Assembly: GCA_903894145.1 (NCBI GenBank)
Contig: CAITPB010000132.1
Location: 1 to 33,563 of the forward strand
Direction: 5' to 3'
Length of the DNA stretch: 33,563 nt
Source of the DNA: Candidatus Firestoneibacteriota bacterium
Lineage (GTDB): Bacteria; Oederibacteriota; D2-FULL-39-29; CAIOVX01
Part shown: positions 25,753 to 33,085 of the stretch, one piece after another
Numbering within the stretch: the stretch's first letter is position 1
Layout: each line of letters opens with the position of its first letter
The notes under the pieces: model-generated
Told to the model about the DNA's origin: nothing
Databases searched by the model: none
What the model saw: the letters and a program-made list of their open reading frames with translations, nothing else
Position numbers and translations under genes: made by a program

Positions 25753-27666
25753 CTATTTAATGAAGAAAAAAACAACAACAGCCAGAGCCGCTCCCGCAAC
25801 CAGAATTAACATATAGTTTTGAACCAGCCCCGTCTGAACCCTGCGGAGCATTCCGCCTCCGCCCTGCGCCGCGCCGGCAACGCCGTTCACGGCGCCGTCA
25901 ACAGCGGCTTTATCGAAGATATTATGCAGTTTGCTTATAATCACATTTATTACGCCTGTAAGATTAACCGCGCCGTCGACATATTTGGCGTCAAAAGAAA
26001 AAAACCTGCGCGCCATGTTGAACGAAGGTTTAATTACCGTCCTGTCATAGAACTCGTCAACATACCATTTATTAATCAGAACTGTGTGAAGGCGGGGGAA
26101 TTTATTCCTAAAGTAACCGTCAGGCACAAGTTTGAACACATAAATTGCCGCAGCCAGCCCGATACCAATTACGGATGCCGCGATGGAAATCCAGACAACG
26201 AGCATATTCCCCTCTTCCGCGGCAGCTTCCTTAAAATGCACCAGGTGTTCAAACGTGTGCCCCTGGACAAAGAGCCAGCCGGCTACAACAGAGAGTACCG
26301 CCAGAATCATAAGAGGAATTGTCATAACAAAGGGAGATTCGTGAGGGTGCAGTTTTGTCCTCATCTCTCCGGCAAAAGTCTTGAAGAATAGCCTGAACAT
26401 ATAAAACGCCGTCATAAACGCCGTAAAAGTCGCGGTGATATAGATTGGCTTGCTGTAATTAAACGCGGCGAGCAAAACTTCGTCTTTGCTGTAGAAGCCG
26501 GAGAACGGAGGAATTCCGGCAATCGCGAGGCAGGCAATGAAGAAGGTCACCATCGTTATCTTCATATGCTTTCCAAGCCCGCCCATTTCCCTGATATCCT
26601 GGGTTGCCGCGCCGTGTATTACCGAACCAGCGCCGAGAAACAGGAGCGCCTTGAAGAACGCGTGAGTTGTAAGGTGAAACATCCCGGCCGTAAAACCTCC
26701 GACGCCGAGAGCCATTATCATGTAACCAAGCTGACTTACGGTTGAGAACGCGAGCACGCGTTTGATATCGGTTGCCACAAGCGCCATCGTTGCCGCGAAG
26801 AAGGCCGTAAAAACGCCCGTATAGGCTACCACCGCCGAGGCGGTTGGAGACGCCGCGTAAAGAAAATAAGTCCTTGCCACAAGGTATACGCCTGCCGCAA
26901 CCATTGTAGCGGCGTGGATAAGCGCTGACACCGGAGTAGGTCCTTCCATGGCGTCGGGTAGCCAAACGTGGAGCGGAAACTGCGCGGACTTGCCGATAGC
27001 GCCGCAAAAAACAAGTATTCCCGCAAGCGTCAAAGCGCTCCCTGACAGAGCGCCTTTCGATATGGCATCCGACACCTCGCCAAAATTCAACGTGCCGCAA
27101 AATGCGAATATCATCATTATGCCGATTGAGAATCCGAAATCGCCGAACTTGTTCGTGATAAAAGCTTTTTTGCCCGCGTCAGAAGCCGATTTCTTCTCGT
27201 ACCAGAAGCCGATGAGCAGATAGGAACTGACTCCGACAAGCTCCCAGGAAACAAACATCATGGCGAAGTTATTGGCGATAACCAGGAGCAGCATTGAAAA
27301 AGTAAAAAGGCCCAGGTAAGCGTAATATCTCGGATATTTGGGATCGCCGTGCATGTAGCCGACCGAATATATTTGAACCAGGAGGCTTACAAGCGTGACT
27401 ACTATAAGCATAACCGAAGTCATACCATCCACCAGGAAACCCATTCCGAATTTCACGGTGCCGAGATTGAGCCATTCAGGATTTACTTCATACCGCTGCG
27501 CCCCTCCAAGAAAAGCAAAGAATATTGAGAGAGAAATCAAAAAAGCAGCCGAAATGGCGGCTATTCCTATATAGGCTGAAACGCCTTTCAGCCGCTTTCC
27601 GAAAAAAATGTTTACGGCAAAGGCCGCGAGCGGCAGGAGAGGAATTATGTAAGCGAAATTTATCAA
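25753..27666 (-). CDS. nuoL: NADH-quinone oxidoreductase subunit L
   Basis: VSWELVGVSSYLLIGFWYEKKSASDAGKKAFITNKFGDFGF; FPLHVWLPDAMEGPTPVSALIHAATMVAAGVYLV; IKRVLAFSTVSQLGYM. Confidence 0.95.
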   Translation of the reverse strand: MINFAYIIPLLPLAAFAVNIFFGKRLKGVSAYIGIAAISAAFLISLSIFFAFLGGAQRYEVNPEWLNLGTVKFGMGFLVDGMTSVMLIVVTLVSLLVQIYSVGYMHGDPKYPRYYAYLGLFTFSMLLLVIANNFAMMFVSWELVGVSSYLLIGFWYEKKSASDAGKKAFITNKFGDFGFSIGIMMIFAFCGTLNFGEVSDAISKGALSGSALTLAGILVFCGAIGKSAQFPLHVWLPDAMEGPTPVSALIHAATMVAAGVYLVARTYFLYAASPTASAVVAYTGVFTAFFAATMALVATDIKRVLAFSTVSQLGYMIMALGVGGFTAGMFHLTTHAFFKALLFLGAGSVIHGAATQDIREMGGLGKHMKITMVTFFIACLAIAGIPPFSGFYSKDEVLLAAFNYSKPIYITATFTAFMTAFYMFRLFFKTFAGEMRTKLHPHESPFVMTIPLMILAVLSVVAGWLFVQGHTFEHLVHFKEAAAEEGNMLVVWISIAASVIGIGLAAAIYVFKLVPDGYFRNKFPRLHTVLINKWYVDEFYDRTVIKPSFNMARRFFSFDAKYVDGAVNLTGVINVIISKLHNIFDKAAVDGAVNGVAGAAQGGGGMLRRVQTGLVQNYMLILVAGAALAVVVFFFIK

Positions 27667-27672
27667 GTCACC

Positions 27673-27978
27673 CTACCATTTCATGATGTTGATCTTCTCG
27701 ACATAAACCGTCTTTGTCTGGCGGTAAATGGAGAGAATGATCGCTAGGCCTACCGCGGCTTCCGCTGCTGCTATGGTGATAACAAATATCGGAAAAATAA
27801 TTCCGATGCTGTTCTCAAGGTTTAGGAACTTATTGGCGGCCACAAGGTTTATGTTCGCGGCGTTAAAGATCAGTTCAAGCGACATCAAAATCCCTATCGC
27901 GTTCCTTCTGGTGAGCGCGCCGTAAACTCCTATAGCGAAGATTATTGCAGAGATCCCTATGAACGGGACAAGCATCAT
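27673..27978 (-). CDS. nuoK: NADH-quinone oxidoreductase subunit K
   Basis: 101 aa; RRNAIGILMSLELIFNAANINLVA; AAAEAAVGLAIILSIYRQ. Confidence 0.93.
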   Translation of the reverse strand: MMLVPFIGISAIIFAIGVYGALTRRNAIGILMSLELIFNAANINLVAANKFLNLENSIGIIFPIFVITIAAAEAAVGLAIILSIYRQTKTVYVEKINIMKW

Positions 27979-27980
27979 GA

Positions 27981-28469
27981 CTACTCCCCCTTCTTGCCTG
28001 CAAGAACTATCGCGCCGATAAGCGAGACAAGCAGGACAACCGACGCTATTTCAAAAGGAAGAGCATACACCGTAAGGAGCAGCTCTCCCGTTGTTCTTGT
28101 AGTCCCTTCCGGGTCCGCGCCGTAAAAAGCGGTTACGAGGCTTGTCTTGAACGCGGCGGTCGTAATCGCCGCAACCAGAAGCAGGCAAGCCGCTATAGCG
28201 AGGCCTTTCTGCTCGTTAGTCTGCTCCATCAGCGCGCTGGAAACCCTTGAAGTCAGCATGACGGCGAAGAGAATAAGGACTATTATGCCGCCTACATATA
28301 CCAGGATCTGCACAATTCCCAGGAAGTCTGCGTCAAGACAGAAGAATATGCCGGCAACGCTAAGCAAAAAGAGCGCCAGAAAAAGCGCGCAATGCATTAT
28401 GTTCTTCATTGAAACTACCATAAGCGCGGATATAATAGCGACTACGGCAAAGAGCAATAGAAGCAGCAT
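27981..28469 (-). CDS. nuoJ: NADH-quinone oxidoreductase subunit J
   Basis: 162 aa multi-TM; FCLDADFLGIVQILVYVGGIIVLILFAVMLTSR; position upstream of nuoK. SD-like GAGAGG before ATG. Confidence 0.9.
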   Translation of the reverse strand: MLLLLLFAVVAIISALMVVSMKNIMHCALFLALFLLSVAGIFFCLDADFLGIVQILVYVGGIIVLILFAVMLTSRVSSALMEQTNEQKGLAIAACLLLVAAITTAAFKTSLVTAFYGADPEGTTRTTGELLLTVYALPFEIASVVLLVSLIGAIVLAGKKGE

Positions 28470-28678
28470 TTTACCTCTCGTTGATAAGGTTTGCCGGAAT
28501 GTTCCGGATAAAAAAGGCTTTTAAAGATTAGGGATTTTATCATTTTAGGCGTCCAAAATCAAGCGAAAAACCCTTGAGCCGTCCTCAGGGTTTCTCTTAA
28601 AAATACGATGGCAGAAAACTGGAAAACAAGGATTAAACCTTTTAATACCTTTAATAATCGCCAAAATAATGCTAATCT

Positions 28679-29962
28679 ATGTATATGGAAAAAGAAAATA
28701 GCAGTTTCTACGGATTAGGAATAGCTCCCGGGATATTTGACGCGCTGGAAAAGCTAAACTTCACGGTTCCCACCCCCATTCAAAGCAAGGCAATTCCGCA
28801 GGCAATAGCCGGAAAAGACATAATAGGCATAGCGCAGACAGGTACAGGGAAAACCCTTGCTTTCGCTATACCGATGATACAGCGGCTTGCCAACGGAAAA
28901 GGACGCGGCCTAGTGCTTGTGCCGACAAGGGAACTCGCTATCCAGGTCGAAGAATCCTTCCAAAAGCTTGCCCCCCTCTTTAAGATGAAAACGGCGGTAC
29001 TCATAGGAGGGGTGTCCATGTTCGGCCAGAACCAGGACTTGGCTCACAACCCTCAGATAATAATTGCGACTCCCGGAAGGCTAAACGACCACCTTGAAAG
29101 AAAAACGGTCAATATCAGGAATGTTGAAGTGCTTGTACTTGATGAAGCTGATCGGATGCTGGATATGGGTTTCCTCCCGCAGATAGAGCGCATAATACGG
29201 TTAATCCCAAAAGAAAGACAGACCATGCTCTTCTCCGCGACAATGCCGTTCGGCATAGTTGACATCGCAAGAAGATACATGCAGCTGCCGGTCCGCACCG
29301 AGATTGCTCCTTCAGGAACAGCGGCGGAAACAGTAACCCAGGAACTTTTCGTTGTCAGCAAGGAACTCAAGAACAAACTGCTTAACGAACTCCTGAAACA
29401 ATACAACGGTTCCGTGCTGCTTTTCACAAGGACTAAGAGAGCCGCCGCAAAAATAACTTCAACCCTCCGCCAGCTCGGGCACAAAGCCTCCGAGATTCAT
29501 TCCGACAGGACACAGTCCCAGAGAAAAGAGGCTCTCGACGGGTTTAAATCAGGCAAATACAGAATACTCGCGGCAACAGACATAGCCGCTCGCGGCATTG
29601 ACGTGACCGACATTGAACTTGTCATAAATTACGAGATACCCGATGATCCTGAAAATTACGTCCACCGCATCGGCAGGACCGGAAGAGCGGGCAGAAAGGG
29701 GCACGCCATCACTCTTGCCACTCCCGATCAGGGCGCCGATGTAAAAAGCATAGAGAAAATAATAAACGCGTCAATACCGCTCGCTTCGCACCCGATTTAT
29801 CCGTCGGAAAAGCTATCCTCAACTATTTCAGCGGGGAGTTCGTGGGGCGGCAGGAAAAGAGGGCTCAAGAGCGCTCGCCCTGGACAGGCGAAAGTGGAAG
29901 TAAAAGATTCGGATATTTATACAGGTCCGGGAATTAAGATACTTTATCAAAGTAAACACTAA
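28679..29962 (+). CDS. DEAD-box ATP-dependent RNA helicase
   Basis: AQTGTGKTLAFAIP, PTRELAIQ, DEADRMLDMGF, SATMP, ARGIDV, HRIGRTGRAGR. Confidence 0.96.
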   Translation: MYMEKENSSFYGLGIAPGIFDALEKLNFTVPTPIQSKAIPQAIAGKDIIGIAQTGTGKTLAFAIPMIQRLANGKGRGLVLVPTRELAIQVEESFQKLAPLFKMKTAVLIGGVSMFGQNQDLAHNPQIIIATPGRLNDHLERKTVNIRNVEVLVLDEADRMLDMGFLPQIERIIRLIPKERQTMLFSATMPFGIVDIARRYMQLPVRTEIAPSGTAAETVTQELFVVSKELKNKLLNELLKQYNGSVLLFTRTKRAAAKITSTLRQLGHKASEIHSDRTQSQRKEALDGFKSGKYRILAATDIAARGIDVTDIELVINYEIPDDPENYVHRIGRTGRAGRKGHAITLATPDQGADVKSIEKIINASIPLASHPIYPSEKLSSTISAGSSWGGRKRGLKSARPGQAKVEVKDSDIYTGPGIKILYQSKH

Positions 29963-29963
29963 G

Positions 29964-30008
29964 TTCAAAAGTTCATAAGGTTCATAAGGTTTGTAAAGTT
30001 TATAAAGT
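29964..30008. repeat. 9-bp tandem array B (~5 units)
   Basis: TTCAAAAGT|TCATAAGGT|TCATAAGGT|TTGTAAAGT|TTATAAAGT. Confidence 0.9.
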
Positions 30009-30030
30009 GAAAGAAAGTATGGCATAAAAC

Positions 30031-30063
30031 AAAAGAGCCGGGAATCCCGGCTCTTCTTTTTTT
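30031..30063. terminator. Bidirectional Rho-independent terminator between DEAD-box gene and pfp
   Basis: AAAAGAGCCGGGAATCCCGGCTCTTCTTTTTTT; perfect GC stem with A/T tracts on both sides, between convergent genes. Confidence 0.93.
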
Positions 30064-30065
30064 CC

Positions 30066-30101
30066 ACCTTATGAACCTTATTAACCTTACAAACTTTTTA
30101 T
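30066..30101. repeat. 9-bp tandem array C (4 units)
   Basis: ACCTTATGA|ACCTTATTA|ACCTTACAA|ACTTTTTAT. Confidence 0.9.
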
Positions 30102-30105
30102 GGAA

Positions 30106-31812
30106 CTATATTTTAAACCCTAATTTCCCATACCCCTGATTAAGAGCAACTGTCATCGGCATCTGGTTTGAAACCGGCCCCCAAAGTTGACGCGGACCGG
30201 GAGAAGTGAATAGATCCTGCTCGCCCCATCTGGCCCTGTTAACGGCAAAGTACAGGAACGCCGGTGAGTCAGTTTTAACCAGCGCTTTTTCGATTACCAT
30301 CTCTTCCCTGCCGTGCCTCATCTCTATGTTCAAAAGCCCGACAAGCGGCACAGCGAGTATCTCACCGCCGTTTTCCAGTTCCGTAAAAGCAACAATATAA
30401 CCCGTCATGCCGTTCACAATCGCGGCCGCGGCGGTCAATCCCAGGTTGTAGCAGTATGCCGCATCAAAGAGCGACGGCGCGCCGCACCTGCCTTCGTATC
30501 CGAAGAAATGATTGAGTGTGGAGAATTTCGTCTCTGGAGAATTTGACTTGACGTACTTCTTTACCATGTCAATGAGCAGCTTTTCGGTCGGTATCTGGGA
30601 AACCTGCAGGTTGCCGTGCGAGTCGCGGTCAAAGAGCAGCATCTCCTGGATATAATGCGGCAGGCTGGCAAAGAGGCTGCTGTGCTCTTCGGAAAGTTTT
30701 GTTCTGACAAATTCAATCTTCTTCGAAAGGTCAAGGCCGGCCGTCTCTTTTTCATGCCGCGCCACTATATGGTTAAGCTCGTGTATCAGCAGGTTCATTT
30801 CAGGGATGAATTCTATCAGTCCTTCAGGAACCACGACAACGCCGTAGTTCATCTTGTTATGAGCGCGGTTTATTACCGTATCTCCTATCTGTTTTACTAT
30901 ATCGCCGAGCGCCATCTTTTTTTCGGCTACTTCCTCGGAAATAAGCGCGACGGCAGGTTTAGTCTGAAGCGCGACTTCAAGAGCAACATGGCTGGCGGCC
31001 CGCCCCATAAGCTTTATAAAATGCCAGTACTTGCGCGAGGAAGGCGTGTCCTGCAGTATATTGCCTACCATCTCCGCAAAGATTTTTGTCGCGGTGTCAA
31101 ACCCGAAAGATATCGGGAGGTATTTTCCTATCTGAAGATCGCCGTCAATAGTCTTTGGCACGCCAATCACCTGCACGCCTGAACCATCGGGTTTTACGCC
31201 AATATATAGATACTCGGCAAGCACTGCCGCGTTTGTATTTGAGTCATCCCCGCCAACAACCACAAGAGCGTCAAGCTTGTTGTCAACACAGGTCTTCTTT
31301 ACCGCCGCGAACTGTTCGTCTGTCTTTATCTTGGTCCTGTCCGATCCAAGATAGTCAAATCCGCCGGTATTTTTTATCCTCTTTATATCTTCGGCCTTTA
31401 TCACAAAAAGGTCTCCGTTAATCAGCCCCTTGGGACCAGCCTTGACGCCGAGCAGCGTGCATTTTGAAGCCGCCAGCATGTCGAAGAGCCCGGCAACCAC
31501 ATTGTGCCCGCCTGCGGCCGGCCCGCCCGAGAAAAGAACTGCAACCCTCTTCCCTTTGAGTTTCGGAGTTTTCCCGCCCCTCACTCCTTCCATAACTTTC
31601 GAGGCTGTCTCCCTGAGATTAGGGAAACTCGCGAAGACCTTCGTCGAGTCCTTGGTAGAGACAGAATTTTTTGAAGGCTTGAAATCAACCGGGGAGATTT
31701 TCCCGCCTCTTAGGAACTGCTTGCAGACGGGTATTTTTATTTTCCGAATTTCCGCCTCAAAAAGCGAATTTCCTTTGTCGCTCTTATTTAACAGCTTATC
31801 CAGTGCTCCCAT
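30106..31812 (-). CDS. pfp: Pyrophosphate-fructose-6-phosphate 1-phosphotransferase
   Basis: 568 aa; VLFSGGPAAGGHNVVAG; GGDDSNTNAAVLAEYL (GGDD is the PPi-type signature); GVPKTIDGDL; GRAASHVALEVALQTKP. SD GGAGGG upstream. Confidence 0.93.
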   Translation of the reverse strand: MGALDKLLNKSDKGNSLFEAEIRKIKIPVCKQFLRGGKISPVDFKPSKNSVSTKDSTKVFASFPNLRETASKVMEGVRGGKTPKLKGKRVAVLFSGGPAAGGHNVVAGLFDMLAASKCTLLGVKAGPKGLINGDLFVIKAEDIKRIKNTGGFDYLGSDRTKIKTDEQFAAVKKTCVDNKLDALVVVGGDDSNTNAAVLAEYLYIGVKPDGSGVQVIGVPKTIDGDLQIGKYLPISFGFDTATKIFAEMVGNILQDTPSSRKYWHFIKLMGRAASHVALEVALQTKPAVALISEEVAEKKMALGDIVKQIGDTVINRAHNKMNYGVVVVPEGLIEFIPEMNLLIHELNHIVARHEKETAGLDLSKKIEFVRTKLSEEHSSLFASLPHYIQEMLLFDRDSHGNLQVSQIPTEKLLIDMVKKYVKSNSPETKFSTLNHFFGYEGRCGAPSLFDAAYCYNLGLTAAAAIVNGMTGYIVAFTELENGGEILAVPLVGLLNIEMRHGREEMVIEKALVKTDSPAFLYFAVNRARWGEQDLFTSPGPRQLWGPVSNQMPMTVALNQGYGKLGFKI

Positions 31813-31863
31813 GAAATTCCCTCCAAAATAAAATAATTTAAACAGTTTTTATGCCGGAACAAT

Positions 31864-31895
31864 AAAAAACTGCGGCCTGAAGGCCGGAGTTTTTG
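31864..31895. terminator. Rho-independent terminator of the grx-FTR-miniprotein operon
   Basis: AAAAAACTGCGGCCTGAAGGCCGGAGTTTTT; stem CGGCC/GGCCG with flanking A and T tracts. Confidence 0.8.
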
Positions 31896-31991
31896 TTTCG
31901 GTTGGTAAAGATATAATTCATGCCGAATTTCCGCCGGAGGCGGACATCCCCGCCATTAATGGCGGGGTATTCTTCGGCATAACGAAATAAA
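31892..31991 (-). repeat. Copy 2 of the dispersed structured intergenic repeat
   Basis: Minus-strand reading TTTATTTCGTTATGCCGAAGAATACCCCGCCATTAATGGCGGGGATGTCCGCCTCCGGCGGAAATTCGGCATGAATTATATCTTTACCAACCGAAACAAAA; homologous to 16304..16424. Confidence 0.85.
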
Positions 31992-32002
31992 GCCAGTCAA
32001 TT

Positions 32003-32167
32003 TCACTTCTCGTAGGGGTTCTTGCCGGTTTCCTTCTCGTAGGCCTTGCAGTAAGGGCACCAGAGGGAATGATAAATGAATTTTACGAAGCCATGCCAAA
32101 AACTTCCCGGTTTTTCACGGGCCTTCTTGCAGCACCAGCAATCAACGCAGAAATCCGCTTTATTCAT
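32003..32167 (-). CDS. Cys-rich miniprotein (54 aa), function unknown
   Basis: MNKADFCVDCWCCKKAREKPGSFWHGFVKFIYHSLWCPYCKAYEKETGKNPYEK; ATG lies 2 nt after the FTR stop (ORF track start 32185 would overlap FTR). Confidence 0.65.
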   Translation of the reverse strand: MNKADFCVDCWCCKKAREKPGSFWHGFVKFIYHSLWCPYCKAYEKETGKNPYEK

Positions 32168-32168
32168 A

Positions 32169-32678
32169 TCAGGCAAAGACCTCAAACCTTTCCTTGCCGG
32201 CCTTGCATATCGGGCATATTTCAGGCGGCTGTTCCCTGGCGCAAAGATACCCGCAGACCTTGCAGTGCCATACAGGCAAAGAAGGAAGACGTCTTACCCT
32301 TTTGTTCTTCTTCTTTGCCTCTTCTCGCGCTTCCTTGGGCGGCCTTCTGTCAGGTATAGCTTCTGCCGCTTCTTTACCGGCGCCTATTTTGCTTGAGACA
32401 TAGAGCGCGCAATAACAGGCTTCATGCTCTATCAAGTCCGCGTCCCTGTAATCACACGGACAAATCATATCAACATCTTCGTTCTTTATTCCGGAAGCCA
32501 GCCGGCACGGGCAGGCCCAGTACCCGTATCTTTTTTCATTTATCAAAAGGCCGAGTACTAGGTCCTTGGCAAACTGAACATCAGGATTTAGATGGTAACC
32601 CCCGACATCAGCGTCTTTCTTTATTTTCGCGTAAACTCTATCAACTTCGAGATTCAGAGCTTTTTTAACGTCTATCAT
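32169..32678 (-). CDS. Ferredoxin-thioredoxin reductase catalytic-type domain fused to a C-terminal rubredoxin-like domain
   Basis: YWACPCRLASG, MICPCDYRDADLIEHEACYCALYV (FTR catalytic cysteines); WHCKVCGYLCAREQPPEICPICKAG (rubredoxin-like CxxC pair). Confidence 0.9.
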   Translation of the reverse strand: MIDVKKALNLEVDRVYAKIKKDADVGGYHLNPDVQFAKDLVLGLLINEKRYGYWACPCRLASGIKNEDVDMICPCDYRDADLIEHEACYCALYVSSKIGAGKEAAEAIPDRRPPKEAREEAKKKNKRVRRLPSLPVWHCKVCGYLCAREQPPEICPICKAGKERFEVFA

Positions 32679-32956
32679 AAACCCAGTTTCTCCTTAATCT
32701 CTTCAGGCTGGTAGCCAAGCACGGCTTCCTTGTTGTTTATTACAAGGGTCGGAAAGGATATCGAGGGATTCCATTTCTTTATGTCTTTCTGGGCAGCTTC
32801 CTTGTCCGCACCCTCCTCAAGGTCAACATCACAGTAATCAAAGGCCACTTTCTTGTCTTTCAGAAGTTGTTTGGTCTTACGGCACCAGATGCAGGTGGAG
32901 AGCGCATATATCATTATCTTTCCTTTGTTTTCCCCCTCAACATGGATAATATTCAT
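32675..32956 (-). CDS. Glutaredoxin-family protein
   Basis: MIYALSTCIWCRKTKQLLKDKKVAFDYCDVDLE, NPSISFPTLVINNKEAVLGY (cis-Pro); SD GGAGG 5 nt before the ATG at 32956; overlaps the FTR gene by 4 bp. Confidence 0.9.
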   Translation of the reverse strand: MNIIHVEGENKGKIMIYALSTCIWCRKTKQLLKDKKVAFDYCDVDLEEGADKEAAQKDIKKWNPSISFPTLVINNKEAVLGYQPEEIKEKLGL

Positions 32957-33004
32957 TGTAGCCTCCGATGGTCCCTATATAAAAGTATTACTTCCAGATT
33001 AAAA

Positions 33005-33054
33005 TGTCAACGGAAAACATATGCCGCTTAAATCGTTCTGATTTCCCGTTGACT
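33005..33054. promoter_or_regulatory. Divergent glutaredoxin/ndk promoter region with inverted -35 boxes
   Basis: GTCAACGG (33006-33013) and CCGTTGAC (33046-33053) form an exact 8-bp inverted repeat containing TTGACA (minus) and TTGACT (plus). Confidence 0.65.
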
Positions 33055-33077
33055 TAAGAAAATGCGTATGTTATAAG
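33049..33077 (+). promoter_or_regulatory. Sigma70-type promoter of ndk
   Basis: TTGACT-N17-TATAAG, 8 nt before the ndk ATG. Confidence 0.72.
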
Positions 33078-33085
33078 ATTAACCT

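Noticed and set aside
25819-26391. 190-aa plus-strand ORF antisense to nuoL
   Set aside because: Antisense shadow ORF; no recognisable domain, and nuoL is strongly supported.
26459-27100. 213-aa minus-strand ORF inside nuoL
   Set aside because: Out-of-frame shadow of the well-supported nuoL gene; Arg/Gly-rich, low-plausibility protein.
24127-27666. nuoL, nuoM and nuoN as possible recent duplications or Mrp antiporter genes
   Set aside because: Their similarity is the normal homology of complex I antiporter-like subunits; order J-K-L-M-N fits complex I.
29828-30067. 79-aa minus-strand ORF with LYKLYKPYEPYE repeats
   Set aside because: It is just the translation of the 9-nt array B on the opposite strand plus antisense of the helicase gene end; not a credible gene.
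22023-30101. 9-bp arrays as a possible CRISPR array
   Set aside because: No spacers, unit far too short and contiguous; no cas genes in the window.
30616-31182. 188-aa plus-strand ORF antisense to pfp
   Set aside because: Antisense shadow of pfp without motif support.
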